A stretch of 64,000 nt of DNA from Diploptera punctata (taxonomy: Eukaryota; Arthropoda; Insecta; Blattodea; Blaberidae): assembly GCA_030220185.1 (NCBI GenBank), contig JASPKZ010007428.1, positions 1,216,501-1,280,500 on the forward strand, written 5' to 3'. Position 1 is the first letter of the stretch, and each line of letters opens with the position of its first letter. Below, one piece after another: positions 24,125-35,793 of this stretch. The notes below the pieces were generated by a model, which worked only from the letters and a program-made list of their open reading frames with translations, was not told the DNA's origin and did no database searches. The position numbers and the translations under genes are program-made.

Positions 24125-24368
24125 TTTTAGTTACTTAATTACTCACTGGCACTATCGAATCCGTAGGTTCATGGTCGCGTGGACATAAGCTCTCCATACA
24201 TTGCTATCCTGAGCTAATGTTTTCCGATCATTCCCTGTATAATCTACTTACTTCAAATCATAGTTAATGTTATTCTCTCACCTCAGTCTTGGTCAACCAA
24301 CTGGGCGTTTTCCCTCTGGTTTTCCTACAAGAAGCGTCCATACACGTCTATCATTCCCCATGCGTGCA
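24125..24368 (-). repeat. LINE-A 3' end fragment
   Basis: Minus-strand copy of the last about 240 bp, from the tail (TTACTTAATTACTCACTGGC on plus) to the MGNDRRVWTLLVGK codons. Truncated there. Confidence 0.85.
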
Positions 24369-24752
24369 CTAAATTTTAGTTATGAAATGAAATAATATTG
24401 GAAATTATATAACGTGATAATAATAATGAAATTTATGCATAATTTTAACAAGTTTTAATTAAAATATTAAAATAACGATTTGGATCATAGTAGTAAAAAT
24501 ATCCATTCCATTAACTTAGTTTTTGCTCTCATATTATAGGTACTTTTTTCATACCACATGCCACCCGGGGCTTAAAGTGGCATGCCAAGTCGGGAGAGGT
24601 ATTTTAAACCATGGATTAATTACATAGTTTTATGACCACATAAGAACATGGAGCGCCTCCCCATATGATTGATCAGCTCAGTATCAGGACCTCCTCCGAG
24701 ACGACAAAATATTGATACGAAACACTCCAATCAAACGCATTCATTATAAAAT

Positions 24753-24949
24753 GGCGAGGATGATAATGAGGATTATGGTGCCTAGATGATGTTAGGAGAC
24801 TGTTTGAGCATTATAGTTTCCTGACATGTATCTCAAAGGTGAGGAAAAGCCCCGAAAACCATCAGCCACGAAACTTGTCCCGACCGAGGATCCAACCCTG
24901 ACCCACTGTGTACGAGGCTGCGATGTTAACCCGAGATCACAGCGGTGGA
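24753..24949 (-). repeat. SINE2 partial copy
   Basis: Inverted. It keeps the head (plus strand ends AGCGGTGGAC) and the CACCTTTGAGATACATG-type body but lacks the entire LINE-like tail. It is strongly diverged. Confidence 0.75.
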
Positions 24950-25239
24950 CATATAACATATTAATCAAAATATTGTCTTACATTCTTATACTATTAAATT
25001 TAATATTACAAATTCATACTGAATATTTCTGTCATCAAACACTGATTGTTAAAATTATTACAATCATGAAATTCATATTCGGAATCCTCTCCTGAGCACG
25101 GCTTTTTCTTATTCAGGAGAATTATATTAATATTATTCTAAATTCGAACATAGAGAGGCTTTCTAGCGATATAAATCATTATAAATATTAGGCTACATTT
25201 TTATTTTATTTTATTATCATTATTGTTATTATTATTTTT

Positions 25240-25365
25240 TTGATTGCGGATGAGCCCATGTAGGACTACGCAAAGTACTGAGAGGCGTTTCCTTTGAGCC
25301 AAATTTCTTTCATTCTTTTGCTATGAGCTTGTTTTCTATCATATCTGTCCAAGTTGTTCCAGTTT
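25240..25365 (-). repeat. LINE-D 3' end
   Basis: The plus-strand text GATGAGCCCATGTAGGACTA, CGCAAAGTACTGAGAGGCG and CTTTGAGCC is the inverse of the LINE-D 3' end at 58650-58785. Only that end is present. The microsatellite at 25200-25240 corresponds to its TAA tail. Confidence 0.85.
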
Positions 25366-25370
25366 ATTAC

Positions 25371-25414
<44 letters not shown>

Positions 25415-25558
25415 CTCTACGCATGAAAGCTGGCAGCTTGTTGCGTGTTCATTCACTTCACGTCCGGGGTATGGTGACGTCCTTCCATCGTAGTTATTAT
25501 TATTATTATTATTTAATTAATGAATATGGTTTTCATCAAGTAAACACCAACTCAATTG

Positions 25559-25616
<58 letters not shown>
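25366..25616. repeat. Three (ATT)n runs
   Basis: Runs at 25366-25412, 25498-25515 and 25559-25616 are separated by about 85 and 45 bp of single-copy sequence. Poly-Ile and poly-Tyr frames over them are not genes. Confidence 0.95.
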
Positions 25617-25617
<1 letters not shown>

Positions 25618-27005
25618 ATTATTATTATCATTTTCAAGACAAATAAATATGTGGGTCCATTATTTAATTGCAAGAAGAAATTTCAAATGTATCCTGTATC
25701 AATAGTTTATTAGCCAACGCAAAGGAATGAAAGTATGTTCCGAACGACTTTACGTAAGACCACGTTACTCATTTAAAACAGGTAAAGTGTGTCCCTACAC
25801 CGTACTGGAATCAAAAGAGCGAAGATCACTCTTTGACTCCGGAGAATGAACACAGGTAATACAGTGTATAGTTAAAGATGAAATGTTGCTTGAACTACTT
25901 GGTCCACTAGAATTAAAATATTCAAGTGAAATGAGATAAAATGAAATGTATAGGGTAATTAAATCTGAATCGATATTGGGTAAAAATAACATAATCTTAA
26001 TGCAGATCGCATGTTTCTGAGGAACTTTCTAATGAATCTTACACTTATAATTGAAATATTAAATTAACTCACATCATAAATAAACAAAGAGTAAATTAAG
26101 TGTATTAGTTAACATACACCCTCAACCCTATAGGCCTATACCCACAATAACGTAGAAAATATATAATTTAGGGCATAAAATATCTGGATTATTTATTTTA
26201 ACCTTAAATATAAAGAAACATTTACTGAAATAATATACAGAGTTAGATTTAACACCTCACCTCATAACTGTTCTATCTGATGAGCTATCAGTTAGTTAGA
26301 ACTGAAAATGATACAAAAAAAGAAGTGTCGAAACTAGTCTTCGATAAATCTACAATTATGAGGTGAGGTGTTAAATCTAACTATATATATTAATTAAATT
26401 AAACGTCATATTGTCACTTCCTTTAAATGTTAATGAAACGTTTACTTATTTATGATGTATTCGTTTGAACAGATGGCACAGAAAATTCGTCTTATTTAAA
26501 ATGAAGTTATATTTCATTGAAAAAACTTACACAAACTTCAAAATAAATGTATGCACGCTTTTCAGTATTTATATTTACAAACGATTAAACTCTGATACTC
26601 CTCAGTCAGTAAACAATGACTTCAGCCATCTATTCTAAAACTAAAAAAAGTTATTTTTCGAATATCACTTTTATCCATTTGTCTCATGGCATTTGAATTT
26701 CACTATAAAGGGAAAATTTATCACTGAAACGAGAGAATTATACTCGACAGGGAAATGAAATATAAATTGAAGAATTATTACATTATCGAACCTACTAAAT
26801 TATACGAATAAATAGATTTAGGTAACTCAATACGTACACATATTTCAATTATTACGTTAGAGATTTTCACAAGTGAACAAAAGAAAACATTATTTATTAC
26901 ATGTTTCATAAATAGGTTGAATTTGTATTTCACTTCAAAGAAGGAAGAAGATGCAATAATATATAACAAAGGAGGTAAAGCGATTTAATTATTATGTTAG
27001 TTGTT
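25617..27005. other. AT-rich stretch without recognised feature
   Basis: The sequence ACCTCACCTCATAA near 26250 recurs in inverted form near 26355 (TTATGAGGTGAGGTG), giving about 20 bp of inverted similarity separated by about 100 bp. This may be the ends of a small element. Confidence 0.4.
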
Positions 27006-27007
27006 TA

Positions 27008-27135
27008 ATAATAATAATAACGTTTTATTTATTCTGGCAGAGTTAAGGCCATAAGGCCTTCTCTTCCACTCAACCAGCACAAATACAAATAAATATTTGA
27101 GAAATATAGATATACAATATACTAATTATAAACAG
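27008..27135. repeat. Repeat with AAGGCCATAAGGCCTT palindrome
   Basis: TTTTATTTATTCTGGCAGAG followed by TTAAGGCCATAAGGCCTT and CTCTTCCACTCAACCAGC matches a diverged copy at 28725-28830 (GACCATAAGGTCTTCTC). It is probably one end of a retroelement, identity unknown. Confidence 0.65.
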
Positions 27136-27200
27136 TTAAAGATACATTAAATGTAGCAATGTTTATGGCAAGAGAAAAAATAAAGAGGTAAAATAAACCT

Positions 27201-27480
27201 ACTAGAGGCCTTAGGAAGCCCTTGAGTTTGTGATAGTTAAGGATTTCAACTTTCTACATAATCAGCACGATATATCAGCCGGATTGTCAGCTCTACGTGT
27301 TTGCAACCTTACATCCCACAGCACATATCTGGGACCCATTTACTTCAGAGGGGGAATCGACCTCAGGAGCAAAGTGCTGGCCAATTTAAATATCATGACA
27401 CCGTCGAGAGTCCAGCCCGCGACTTTCCCGTTTGAGGCATAGTGCCTTAACTAACTGCTGTACCCTACGGCATACCCCCC
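27201..27480 (-). repeat. SINE4 copy, inverted
   Basis: The minus-strand head is at 27430-27480 (plus ...GCCTTAACTAACTGCTGTACC) and the tail at the left (GAGGCCTTAGGAAGCCC). Colinear with 731-1030. Confidence 0.82.
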
Positions 27481-27869
27481 GCCCCAGCAGGAAAATTAAC
27501 GGATACATTTTTAATACTGTAATGATTTAAAATTAAACATATGAATGATACTTGCTTTACACTAATGATTTATACCTGGTTTTTTCGCTTATTTTCGCAA
27601 CATTGTATCTATCAACATTTATTTATCAATAGGCCTACACCTTACAATGTGTAATGACCAAATGTTAGAGTATTCGCAAAATTTAACGGATTTTATCAGT
27701 CCCATTAGCTTGGCGTTAATACCTTTGCCATGACTTCCCTCAAGTAGTCCCAGCCCGGATTAATGAATTGTGGACAATTTTTTTTCACGAAAACATTATG
27801 ATTACTACAGTAGAACTGATGTTCGCGTTTCTTGGCGGATGTACTTTTAGAGTGAAATATCGTCACGCT

Positions 27870-28018
27870 TTCAACCAAGCTGGGAGAATAATATCAACCA
27901 TGATTTCAGGGAGATAAATTATGCACGCAATAATTGGAAAACATTAGCTGGAGATAGGGATGTATGGAGACCTTATGTCCATGCTCTCATTAACCTCAGG
28001 TTCAATAGTGCCATTTAG
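27870..28018 (+). repeat. LINE-A extreme 3' end
   Basis: Begins GGGAGAATAATATCAACCAT (WENNINHDF) and runs to GTTCAATAGTGCCATTTAG. The tail is short and degraded. Confidence 0.83.
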
Positions 28019-28092
28019 TTGATACGCACTGATAATACAAATATGTGTATTGCCATTTTTTCGGAATATATCAATATAATATATTACTACTA

Positions 28093-28426
28093 GTCCACCG
28101 CTGTGGTCTCGAGGTAGCGTGCTGCCTTGTCACGCAGCGGGCCCGGGTTCGATCCCCGGTCGGGGCAGTTTTTCAGGGTGAGGTTTTCTCGGGGTTTTTC
28201 CTCACCTGCAAGACAAATGTCAGGAAAACTTTAAGGCCCAAACGGTCCCCGAAGTCATATGGCCATCATCACCGTCATCATCCTTATCATCATCATCATC
28301 ATCCTTCACCGGTGTGGAAAGCAACGGGAAGCTACCACACCTACATTTCCCTAGTAAAGCTGCAAGTGTAGCATGAAAATGCTATGACTGCAGTGAAGGA
28401 CCTGCCTTCGGGCAGAATTACTATGG
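28093..28426 (+). repeat. SINE2, full-length, with perfect 12 bp target duplication
   Basis: The best-preserved head: CCGCTGTGGTCTCGAGG, TGCTGCCTTGTCACGCAGC, then CCGGGTTCGATCCCCGG. The last is a complete five-pair T arm with a consensus box B. The middle part matches tRNA-Asp around the GTC anticodon. ATATTACTACTA flanks the element at 28081-28092 and 28427-28438. Confidence 0.95.
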
Positions 28427-28724
28427 ATATTACTACTACTTATTTACCTAGTTAGGATGGCGACAATCCACTATGAACTATATGAGCAGGGTTTACTACC
28501 AGGCTGCAAAGGTTAGAGACATGTTATTATACATTCTTATTCAGAAAATCTCTGATTCTCATTTAATCTACTTTCAAATAATTTAATGGGTGTTAAAATT
28601 CGGTATAAACAAAATATAGAGTTTAGTTGAAACAAAAGCTAATTCTGAGATATGTCAATTACGTAATATAATAAGGTATGTTGCAGGCATATACTACCAA
28701 ACTACTTATTTTTTATTTCTTTAT

Positions 28725-28990
28725 TTATTTTATCTGACGGATTCAAGACCATAAGGTCTTCTCATCCACTTAACCAGGTTTGAATTTACATACAATAATA
28801 ATTATAAATTATCTACATGTTGACTAATAATACATAGTAGATATAGGATACACAATATAGAGTTGACAAGGAAAGAAAAAATAATTATTTTAGTGGTAAT
28901 AATAATAATAGTAACCTATAATTTGATTAAGTAATTGGCTTGGTAAAGAAAGAGTAATATATAAATGAATAATAAAAGTATTATACAATA
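28725..28990. repeat. Second copy of the AAGGCC-palindrome repeat and AT-rich flank
   Basis: TTTATTTATTTTATCTGACGG and GACCATAAGGTCTTCTCATCC match 27008-27135 at many positions. The following 150 bp are AT-rich and not shared. Confidence 0.55.
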
Positions 28991-29029
28991 ATAGTCTAAG
29001 AGCTATAATCAAAATATCTTACTTTAAAT

Positions 29030-29285
29030 TTGTCCGTCGCTATGGCAATTATAGCTACATAGCGTCTCCTACTTCTATTCCGGCGGTACTGATTTGATTC
29101 TCGGGGCAATAGGGGTTAAATCTCAGACTGGGTTCTGGATGTTGATCCCTTTCTCTTGTGCTATCCTACTGCCGATCGGCCGGCATCCTTGTTATTTACA
29201 GACCTCCAATGAAAGTGACTTCATCACATCTCAGACCTCGATCTGTCCTGAGTCGGACATGAGTTGAAGATGTTAATACAATTAT
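29030..29285 (+). repeat. SINE5-like copy
   Basis: The head has a degraded box A (GCTATGGCAATTATAGC) and box B (TTTGATTCTCGG). The tail CAGACCTCCAATGAAAG ... CTCAGACCTCG ... GAGTTGAAGATGTT matches the tail at 31620-31695. Confidence 0.6.
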
Positions 29286-30299
29286 AGCTAAAAAATATTC
29301 ATATCATCTTATTGATGAATTAAATTTTTCGTTTTGTATTCACGGAAGTTATTGGAAGACATATCATTTCTTACTTTAAAAATAGGAATTGAAGTTGCTC
29401 TATCCAATATTTACAATTACTTTTTTTTTTACTTTCCGATTATTTCCATATTCTTGTTTACATACTTTTCTTTTACTTTTTCAAACTTAGACAAACACGT
29501 TAAATATTTTCACATACACCCAGACTCCAATAGAATGTACACAAATCCCACTACGGAATAATACACATATCTAAGATTGGGAACTGAACCAGGGACATAT
29601 TGCTCTGTAGCCAAGAACAGAGAGCAAAAGACCAAGAACCCGGTTGATGTTTACACATTATTTCTGCCACTGCAAATTGCCTTAAAAGAAATTAAACAAT
29701 ATGCAAATATTATTTATATAAATTGAAAAATTTCTTAAGATATATAAAATGTATATAGGCTATGTAAGTCAGTTTACAACCAGATTACAGTGTATGGTTG
29801 AAAATCGTTATATAATTACAATTCTTGGTAACAGAAATTATCCAGAATGACGCAAATTTAAATATTATAGAGTTATTTATGTTTCTCCAAAGAAATACAT
29901 AAAACTAAACGGTGCCAACAAATTCATAAATATTGTTATTCAATTTTTGGGGCAGTTATTATTTCACTAATATTTAGTTCTTAAATGTTTATTTTTAAAT
30001 ATTTCGCCTTTTTAATTATTTTATTCATTACTTCTATTCGATTACTGTTTATTTCATTTTTATCTGTTTACTTCTTACAGTGTTTTCCTTTTTGGCAAAC
30101 AACGAACCCACACCCAGATCAATGTTGTAGATTTAAAATCCCCTACCCCACTGGACCGGGAATGAACCACGTGGTCGCTGTGAGTGGACCACAGTCCTCC
30201 TTTCAGTGATGCAGGATTTCTGTTACATAGGCAGTACATCTAAGGAGTAGAATGTTTTTATTTTATTTCCTCCATGTTTTTAAGCTCGCACACTCTATT
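29286..30299. other. Stretch with two weak tRNA-like patches
   Basis: The inverse of GGTTCAGTTCCC near 29580 and of a GGTTCATTCCCGG-like box B near 30155 hint at minus-strand SINE heads, but I cannot delimit elements. There is no gene. Confidence 0.4.
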
Positions 30300-30562
30300 G
30301 AGAAATATTATAAAATTAGGGGTCACACATAGAAATATATTACGAAATCTAAATGGGTAATTAATGATATGTATGGGAAATTTTGAAGAAGTGGCTGAAT
30401 TCAGATACATAGGAACAATAATTACAACTTTAAATGAGATACACAAATTAATTAAAATAGGCCCAGTTATAGAAATGCATGCTATTATGAATTTCAGATA
30501 ATCTTGTCCCAACTTCTCTAAAAAAATAATAAACTTAAAATATATAAAAACTATTATTCTCC
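30300..30562 (+). pseudogene. LINE-A fragment, left half
   Basis: GNFEEVAEFRYIGTIIT and the following codons are readable on the plus strand, up to LKYIKTIILPVI. The element is then interrupted by SINE2 (30574-30891) and resumes at 30903. Confidence 0.87.
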
Positions 30563-30573
30563 CAGTTATATTA

Positions 30574-30891
30574 TCCATCCATAGTAATTCTGCTCGAAGG
30601 CAGGTCCTTCACTGCAATCATAGCATTTTCATGCTATGCTTGCAGTTTTACTAGGAAATTGTAGGTGTGGTAGCTTCCCGTTGCTTTCCACACCGGTGAA
30701 GGTTGATGATGATGATGATAGACATATGATTTTGGGGACCGTTTGGGCCTTAAATTTTTCCTGACATTTGTCTTACAGGTGAAGAAAAATCCCGATAAAA
30801 ACCTCACCCAGAAAAACTGCCCCGACCGGGGATCGAACCCGGGCCCGCTGCGTGACAAGGCAGCACGCTACCTCGAGACCACAGCGATGGA
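30574..30891 (-). repeat. SINE2 inserted in LINE-A
   Basis: Full-length inverted SINE2. The target duplication is CAGTTATATTA (30563-30573) and CAGTTATTTTA (30892-30902), one mismatch. The insertion splits the VILYGCETW codons of LINE-A, so it postdates that copy. The head, at the right, retains GGGTTCGATCCCCGG. Confidence 0.93.
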
Positions 30892-30902
30892 CAGTTATTT
30901 TA

Positions 30903-31365
30903 TAATGATGCGAAATATGCCCTCTTGTTTTAAGAGAAGAGAAGATATTTAGCCCGCAAGTTTTTGAGAATAAGATTATTAAGAACATTTTTGGACCGAA
31001 GACAAATGAATAGACATGCAAATGGAAAATGCTACGTACATAATAGTGAGCTACATGATATTTATGGGAAACCAGATCTAATAAGGACAGAGAGGTATCG
31101 TAGATTGCGATGGGCAAGGCATGTGGCACGAATGAAGAATGTAATAGGGGCATGGAAACTCCTTATAGGAAAACCAGAGGGAAAATGTCCTGTTTATAGG
31201 TCAAAAGTGAGGTGGGAGAATAACATAAACCATGAATTGAGGGAAGTTAATCTTACAAGGTATGGTTGGAAAATATTATATTAGGATAGGAATTATGGAG
31301 AGCGTATGTCCGCGCGACCATGAATATAGAGGTTCGATAGTGTCAGTAGATTAGGTAGTTAATTT
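30903..31365 (+). pseudogene. LINE-A fragment, right half
   Basis: Resumes after the SINE. A 106-codon run (30964-31284) shows MRIRLLRTFLDRRQMNR, YGKPDLIRTERYRRLRW, ARHVARMKN and KLLIGKPEGK. The end contains RAYVRATM-like codons, GTTCGATAGTGTCAG and a TTAG tail. Confidence 0.88.
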
Positions 31366-31379
31366 AATTTATAATGTGA

Positions 31380-31695
31380 AGGGCGGCTCCGTGGCGCAAG
31401 CGGTTAGACGCTCGCCTCTCACCGCTGGGATCCCGAGATAGAGTCTCGGTCACTCCATGTGGGTTTCGAGATGGACGAAACGGAGCTTTGGCAAGTTTTT
31501 CTCTGGGTTTCCCGTTTTCTCCTGCCACAATTCCATTTGACCATATTCATCTTATTCATTTCATTTCATTTCGTTCATCTGCCCTTGTGATGGTTCGTCA
31601 TGCGTGGTTGGCCGACACCCTTACCATTGACAGACCTCTATATAAGGGGCATCATCTCATCTCATACCTCGACTCGATCCTGAGTTGAGGATATT
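31380..31695 (+). repeat. SINE5 copy
   Basis: Head GGCTCCGTGGCGCAAGCGG is a good box A (TGGCGCAAGCGG), with GTTAGACGCTCGCC after it. Box B is weak. The tail has the repeated CATCTCATCTCATACCTCG and GAGTTGAGGATATT. Not a functional tRNA because the T arm does not pair. Confidence 0.75.
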
Positions 31696-31989
31696 AAAAT
31701 TTATAATCTCAAGACAGAGTAGGTTTCCTTAATGTAATGATTGATTTATTTGTGTTTATTTTACTACTTCTGTACTATTCCAGAAGAAAGTTAAAATTAT
31801 TAAATTCACTGTGGGTAGAACATTACAGTATAATAAAGCTGTGACCTTTTATCGCAAGGAAAGTGATTTTATGTTAAAGTTAGAAGATATAGATATGGGT
31901 ATAAAATCACTGGTATTTTTAACATTGCATGTCTAAAGTTGAGATACGCTTCGAAAATATTACACTACCAATTACAAAATTATTCCTGG

Positions 31990-32235
31990 TAGATTAATGT
32001 TTGCCAAGCTTGCTCTGGTTTAAGGTTCGCGAGTTCAAACCCGACGGAGACAGATGGATTTTTCAAGGCGTAAAAGTATTGAATGATTTCCTTGGGAAGA
32101 GAACTAAGACCTAGATTCCCGCGTAGTATTTTTACGGCACGTAAAATAAACTCAAGTCTTCAAAAGTACATTTTTAATTTTAATTGTGACGCTAATTACG
32201 TTAGGTCTTCAAGAGCGTCGTTTAATGATATAATA
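31990..32235 (+). repeat. SINE3 copy, 5'-truncated
   Basis: Begins inside the head with GCTCTGGTTTAAGG, then box B CGAGTTCAAACCCG. The body (GATGGATTTTTCAAGGCG, CACGTAAAATAAAC) resembles 34691-34945. Confidence 0.72.
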
Positions 32236-32369
32236 GCAAAGCATCTACGGGAATAATGTTTTGGAAGTCTAATACCCCGAATTTCTCAATACTGATAATT
32301 TAATGTAGGCCTACTTCAGTTTGTAATGTTGAATATACATTAAAAGAAGACCAGTACAGGCCTATATTC

Positions 32370-33104
32370 GACTATTTACATCATGCCCCAAATGGGAGTC
32401 AATGACCAATAACATTTCAATGATTTTTATTTACAACCAATCACAGCCGTGTTTCGCTTAACATTTACCAGCTAATGTTTATCATAATAAAGAAAGCACC
32501 TCCTTTTTAACATTCTGAATAGGTCATAGCATTATTTTGCAGTGACTGACTCTCTAAGAAATACGGCTACCAGATTGTATATATAGTGCATGAATGTCGA
32601 CACGAAGCGCATACGAGAGATAATATAAAAACATTTGTAACAATTGATTATACCACAAAAAAACACTGTTTGCACTTTCTTAAAGGAATTATTTTCCAGG
32701 AAATGACGCAGAAAAATATAATTGACATATTTACATCATAGGACATCAGCCATTAATTAATACCTATAACTTTGGTTATAAATTTCTCCACCAGGGCGCA
32801 TTCTTACAACATTGCGATCTTTGGTAACAAATAATATTAGGCCTATGATCTGGTTGCCGTGATCGAACAAAAGAAACAAAAGAAGCAAATGAAGCGTACC
32901 AATCGTTTCTCATTTGTTTTCAAACATCTCCGTTTACATTAAATATATAAATATTTTAAAATAACTATAGTTAAATAATGATTTGTGAGTATACAGCTTA
33001 ATTTTATTCGTTAAATAGTCGTAACAAATGCCACTCTTTATTTCCAAATTCACTATATAAATTCATATACCGATAATTTGGAAATCACTCGTTACATTAC
33101 TTAT
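32370..33104 (+). repeat. R element copy 2
   Basis: Two CCAAT boxes (GACCAATAAC-like and ACAACCAATCACAGC), the TATATATAGTGCATGAATG core, a duplicated internal patch (TTCCAGGAAATGACGCAG) and GTTAAATAGTC before the palindromic tail, which is shortened here. Confidence 0.88.
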
Positions 33105-33268
33105 TATAATTAAGCTTAACCTTTAAGAATTTTCCAGAAGGCATTTAATTGAAAGAAAATTGGAATTGAAGAAAACATTTTCCTAAGAGTTTGTTCTCAT
33201 GAAAATACATTTATATTTTTTTCCAAAATCTTCATCGACCCCAAGGAGTAGAAAGAGAAAATGACCTT

Positions 33269-33299
<31 letters not shown>

Positions 33300-33864
33300 C
33301 GCGTACGTGTGTATGCCTAAAATACATGTTTTCGGAACAAAAATAAGATCGAATTTGTTAACCAGCAAATGGGTCCGTTGGGATTGGGGGTTCATCTGAA
33401 GCGGAAACTTAAAAAACGCTCTAGCGCCGTGATTTTCGTAATTCAAAACGAAACTGTGTAAATTCCTTTGAAATAAAAGGATAAAGGAATTCTCAAAAAA
33501 ATAGTGAAATCCAACAATTAGGAGCGGGGTTTTACCTGAAAGCCTTAATTTCAAGAAAATCGCTCTAGTGGCCGCCATGTTGTTTTCATGCGACGTAAAC
33601 TGGATAGATATAATTTAATTAACAGAATAAAAATATGTTCCGTAAACCAGCAAAATCATACCATAAATTTGACTCTCTGAGGAATTCACTTAGCTAGACT
33701 GTTCTTTCGTAACGGATTTCGACTTTCTCATTAAACTGATAATGTACAGATTTTTTTAATCTGTAAAGAAAATTTAAAGCTATATGGTAGTGTTTAAGGG
33801 TGCGCTAAGAGAAAATTTATTAAAAAATGTGAAACGTATTTTTGTAATTGAATAAGTAATTGAT
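33105..33864. other. Unique stretch with (GT)n(GC)n
   Basis: A (GT)n(GC)n run occupies 33269-33303. The motif CGCTCTAG(C/T)G occurs at about 33418 and 33560. No gene or element is supported. Confidence 0.5.
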
Positions 33865-34277
33865 CAGCCGCGGTGGACTAGTGGTTATGCTCCTTGCCTC
33901 TGGTCCCGAGGGTGGCTGGTTCAAACCCGGCCGGGGTCGATGGATTTTTTTAGGATGGAAAAAATCCTATGAGCAAAAGTCCTCCGGGAGGGACTTTAAG
34001 CGGTAGGTCCCGAGTCTCAAGATTTTCAGGCTCGTAAAAGATCCTTAAGCCTGAATGAAAATGCCTCTAAGCAAAATTTACCGAAATGTCTCGTCCTAGT
34101 ACTACCTTGGTTTCCTAGATGTCAGTATGAGGCGGAACGCTGACCACGGACCACTCAAATGATATCTATAAGGAAACAAGTGTAACTAAATTAGTATGGT
34201 TCAAATTCTTCCCTGTAGGGGGAGAGCGCCTAAATCTCTGTTAGGGGAAATCATGGGCTTACAAGACAAGAAGAAGA
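33865..34277 (+). repeat. SINE3, near full-length
   Basis: Box A TGGACTAGTGG within GCGGTGGACTAGTGGTTATG and box B GGTTCAAACCC within a strong GCTGGTTCAAACCCGGC arm. The body carries AGTCCTCCGGGAGGGACTT (a palindrome) and ends near GACAAGAAGAAGAATT. Confidence 0.85.
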
Positions 34278-34690
34278 ATTAATAATCGATACTCGAGTTA
34301 AGTGCTGTGTCATACTAATAATTGATTCTAGATAAGAAATATGATAGATATAATTTAAAAATAAGAATTGTAATTATAGATATTCTGAAATTATACATGA
34401 TAAAAATTTTAAACTATCAACTTAAATAAATTTGAGACATTCTACTATTACGGCTATAAATTAATTATTTAGACCTATTGTACTGCCTTTTCTTGTTTTC
34501 CAAAACTCAAAAAACATAGACTACATGTATGCTGCGAGTTTGATAGTTAAGCAATTATAATTAGTTGCTCCAAACACCTTCCTGCGCTATATCTCACATA
34601 AATTTTTAAGAGTACCGAACGTACATTAACGAAGTTCACTGTGCTTTTCTAAAACATCCATCGGGAGGCATCGTTAATATTATTGTAAAG

Positions 34691-34945
34691 TCAGTCACAG
34701 TGGACTAGTGGCTAGCATTCTTGTCTCTGGTTCAGAGGTGCGAGGGTTCAAACCCGCTGAGAAATTAATTTAAATATAAGTTATTTCCTTGAGTATGACT
34801 TCTTCAGAAGAAAACTAAAGCCTTGGGCCGGGTCAAGTATGATAGATTTCCGTCACGTAAAGAACCTCAAATCAGAAATAAGATACTTCTGAGCAAAATT
34901 TGTCGGCCTTCCAAATACGACACAAGTGACATAAGCTGTTTACGA
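34691..34945 (+). repeat. SINE3 copy
   Basis: Box A TGGACTAGTGG, box B GGTTCAAACCC, body with CGTCACGTAAAGAACC. The end is diffuse. Confidence 0.8.
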
Positions 34946-35790
34946 TATTGTTAAATAAAAATACTACTTTAATATTTTATATGCATCTATCAAGTAAACC
35001 AGATGATCATCTCATAGTTTAATATTTACAGGTCGTGAGCGAGGTTACATTACAACATAGTTTTCTTTTTATCTTTTTTTTTTTTGGCATCGGATATGTT
35101 CTTGTTTTTTTCAGTTATTTTTCCAGGACTGAGTTTAAAAAAATCCCTTTATTCATCTCCGGTCCAAAGCCAGACCGAGGGTTGAGATAAAATGAAGCCC
35201 CTATTAAAAATATATATGACATATAAAGGTATCGGCTGATCAATCCTGCATCCCTACTATAGAAGCATATGGAACTAAATGGATGGCATAAGTATGGGAA
35301 AGTGTTGGTATGAAGATTTGGCAGGGCAAAGTTATAAAAATTACCGACGATTTTGAAAGGCGATTATGTACAATTTGAGGGAGCTCAGAAGTCGGATGTA
35401 TACTAGTAAACTGTAACTATTTGGGATACTGGAGGCGCCAATTATTGGAGGATAGTTTCCTCAATTCAAATCGTGATAGAATCGCATTATAAGAGTTGAT
35501 AATAAACTTAGAAAATTTAGATTTGGGGAGATTTCTAATCGAGACGCGGTAAATGAGAATAAAATCCATTAATGAGTAGGCTAAATAAATATGTAAACAA
35601 AGTGTATAATATATACCAGAAAATTATAATACTTGGCTTAATTGTCTAATTTCCAATGTTATTGTAATGTTATGTATTATCTTGCTTTTTATATTATTAG
35701 TAGACATTCAATTATTCATAGGACTGTCAAAAACACGTACGGCTTGTTCCACATGAATCAATTTGTAAATCACTATTCTACTACATTTAC
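34946..35790. other. Stretch without recognised feature
   Basis: No gene or family member is supported. A poly-T run is at 35075-35085. Confidence 0.45.
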
Positions 35791-35793
35791 TCT

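Noticed and set aside
25354..25617. Poly-Ile/poly-Tyr frames, also at 55686, 56509, 58772, 59325, 59481 and 60519
   Set aside because: These are translations of (AAT)n or (ATT)n microsatellites.
28094..28166. tRNA-Asp-like sequence with intact T arm
   Set aside because: The acceptor stem does not pair and the sequence is the head of SINE2, repeated about ten times. Not a tRNA gene.
31380..31455. tRNA-like sequence with good box A
   Set aside because: No T-arm pairing. It is the head of SINE5.
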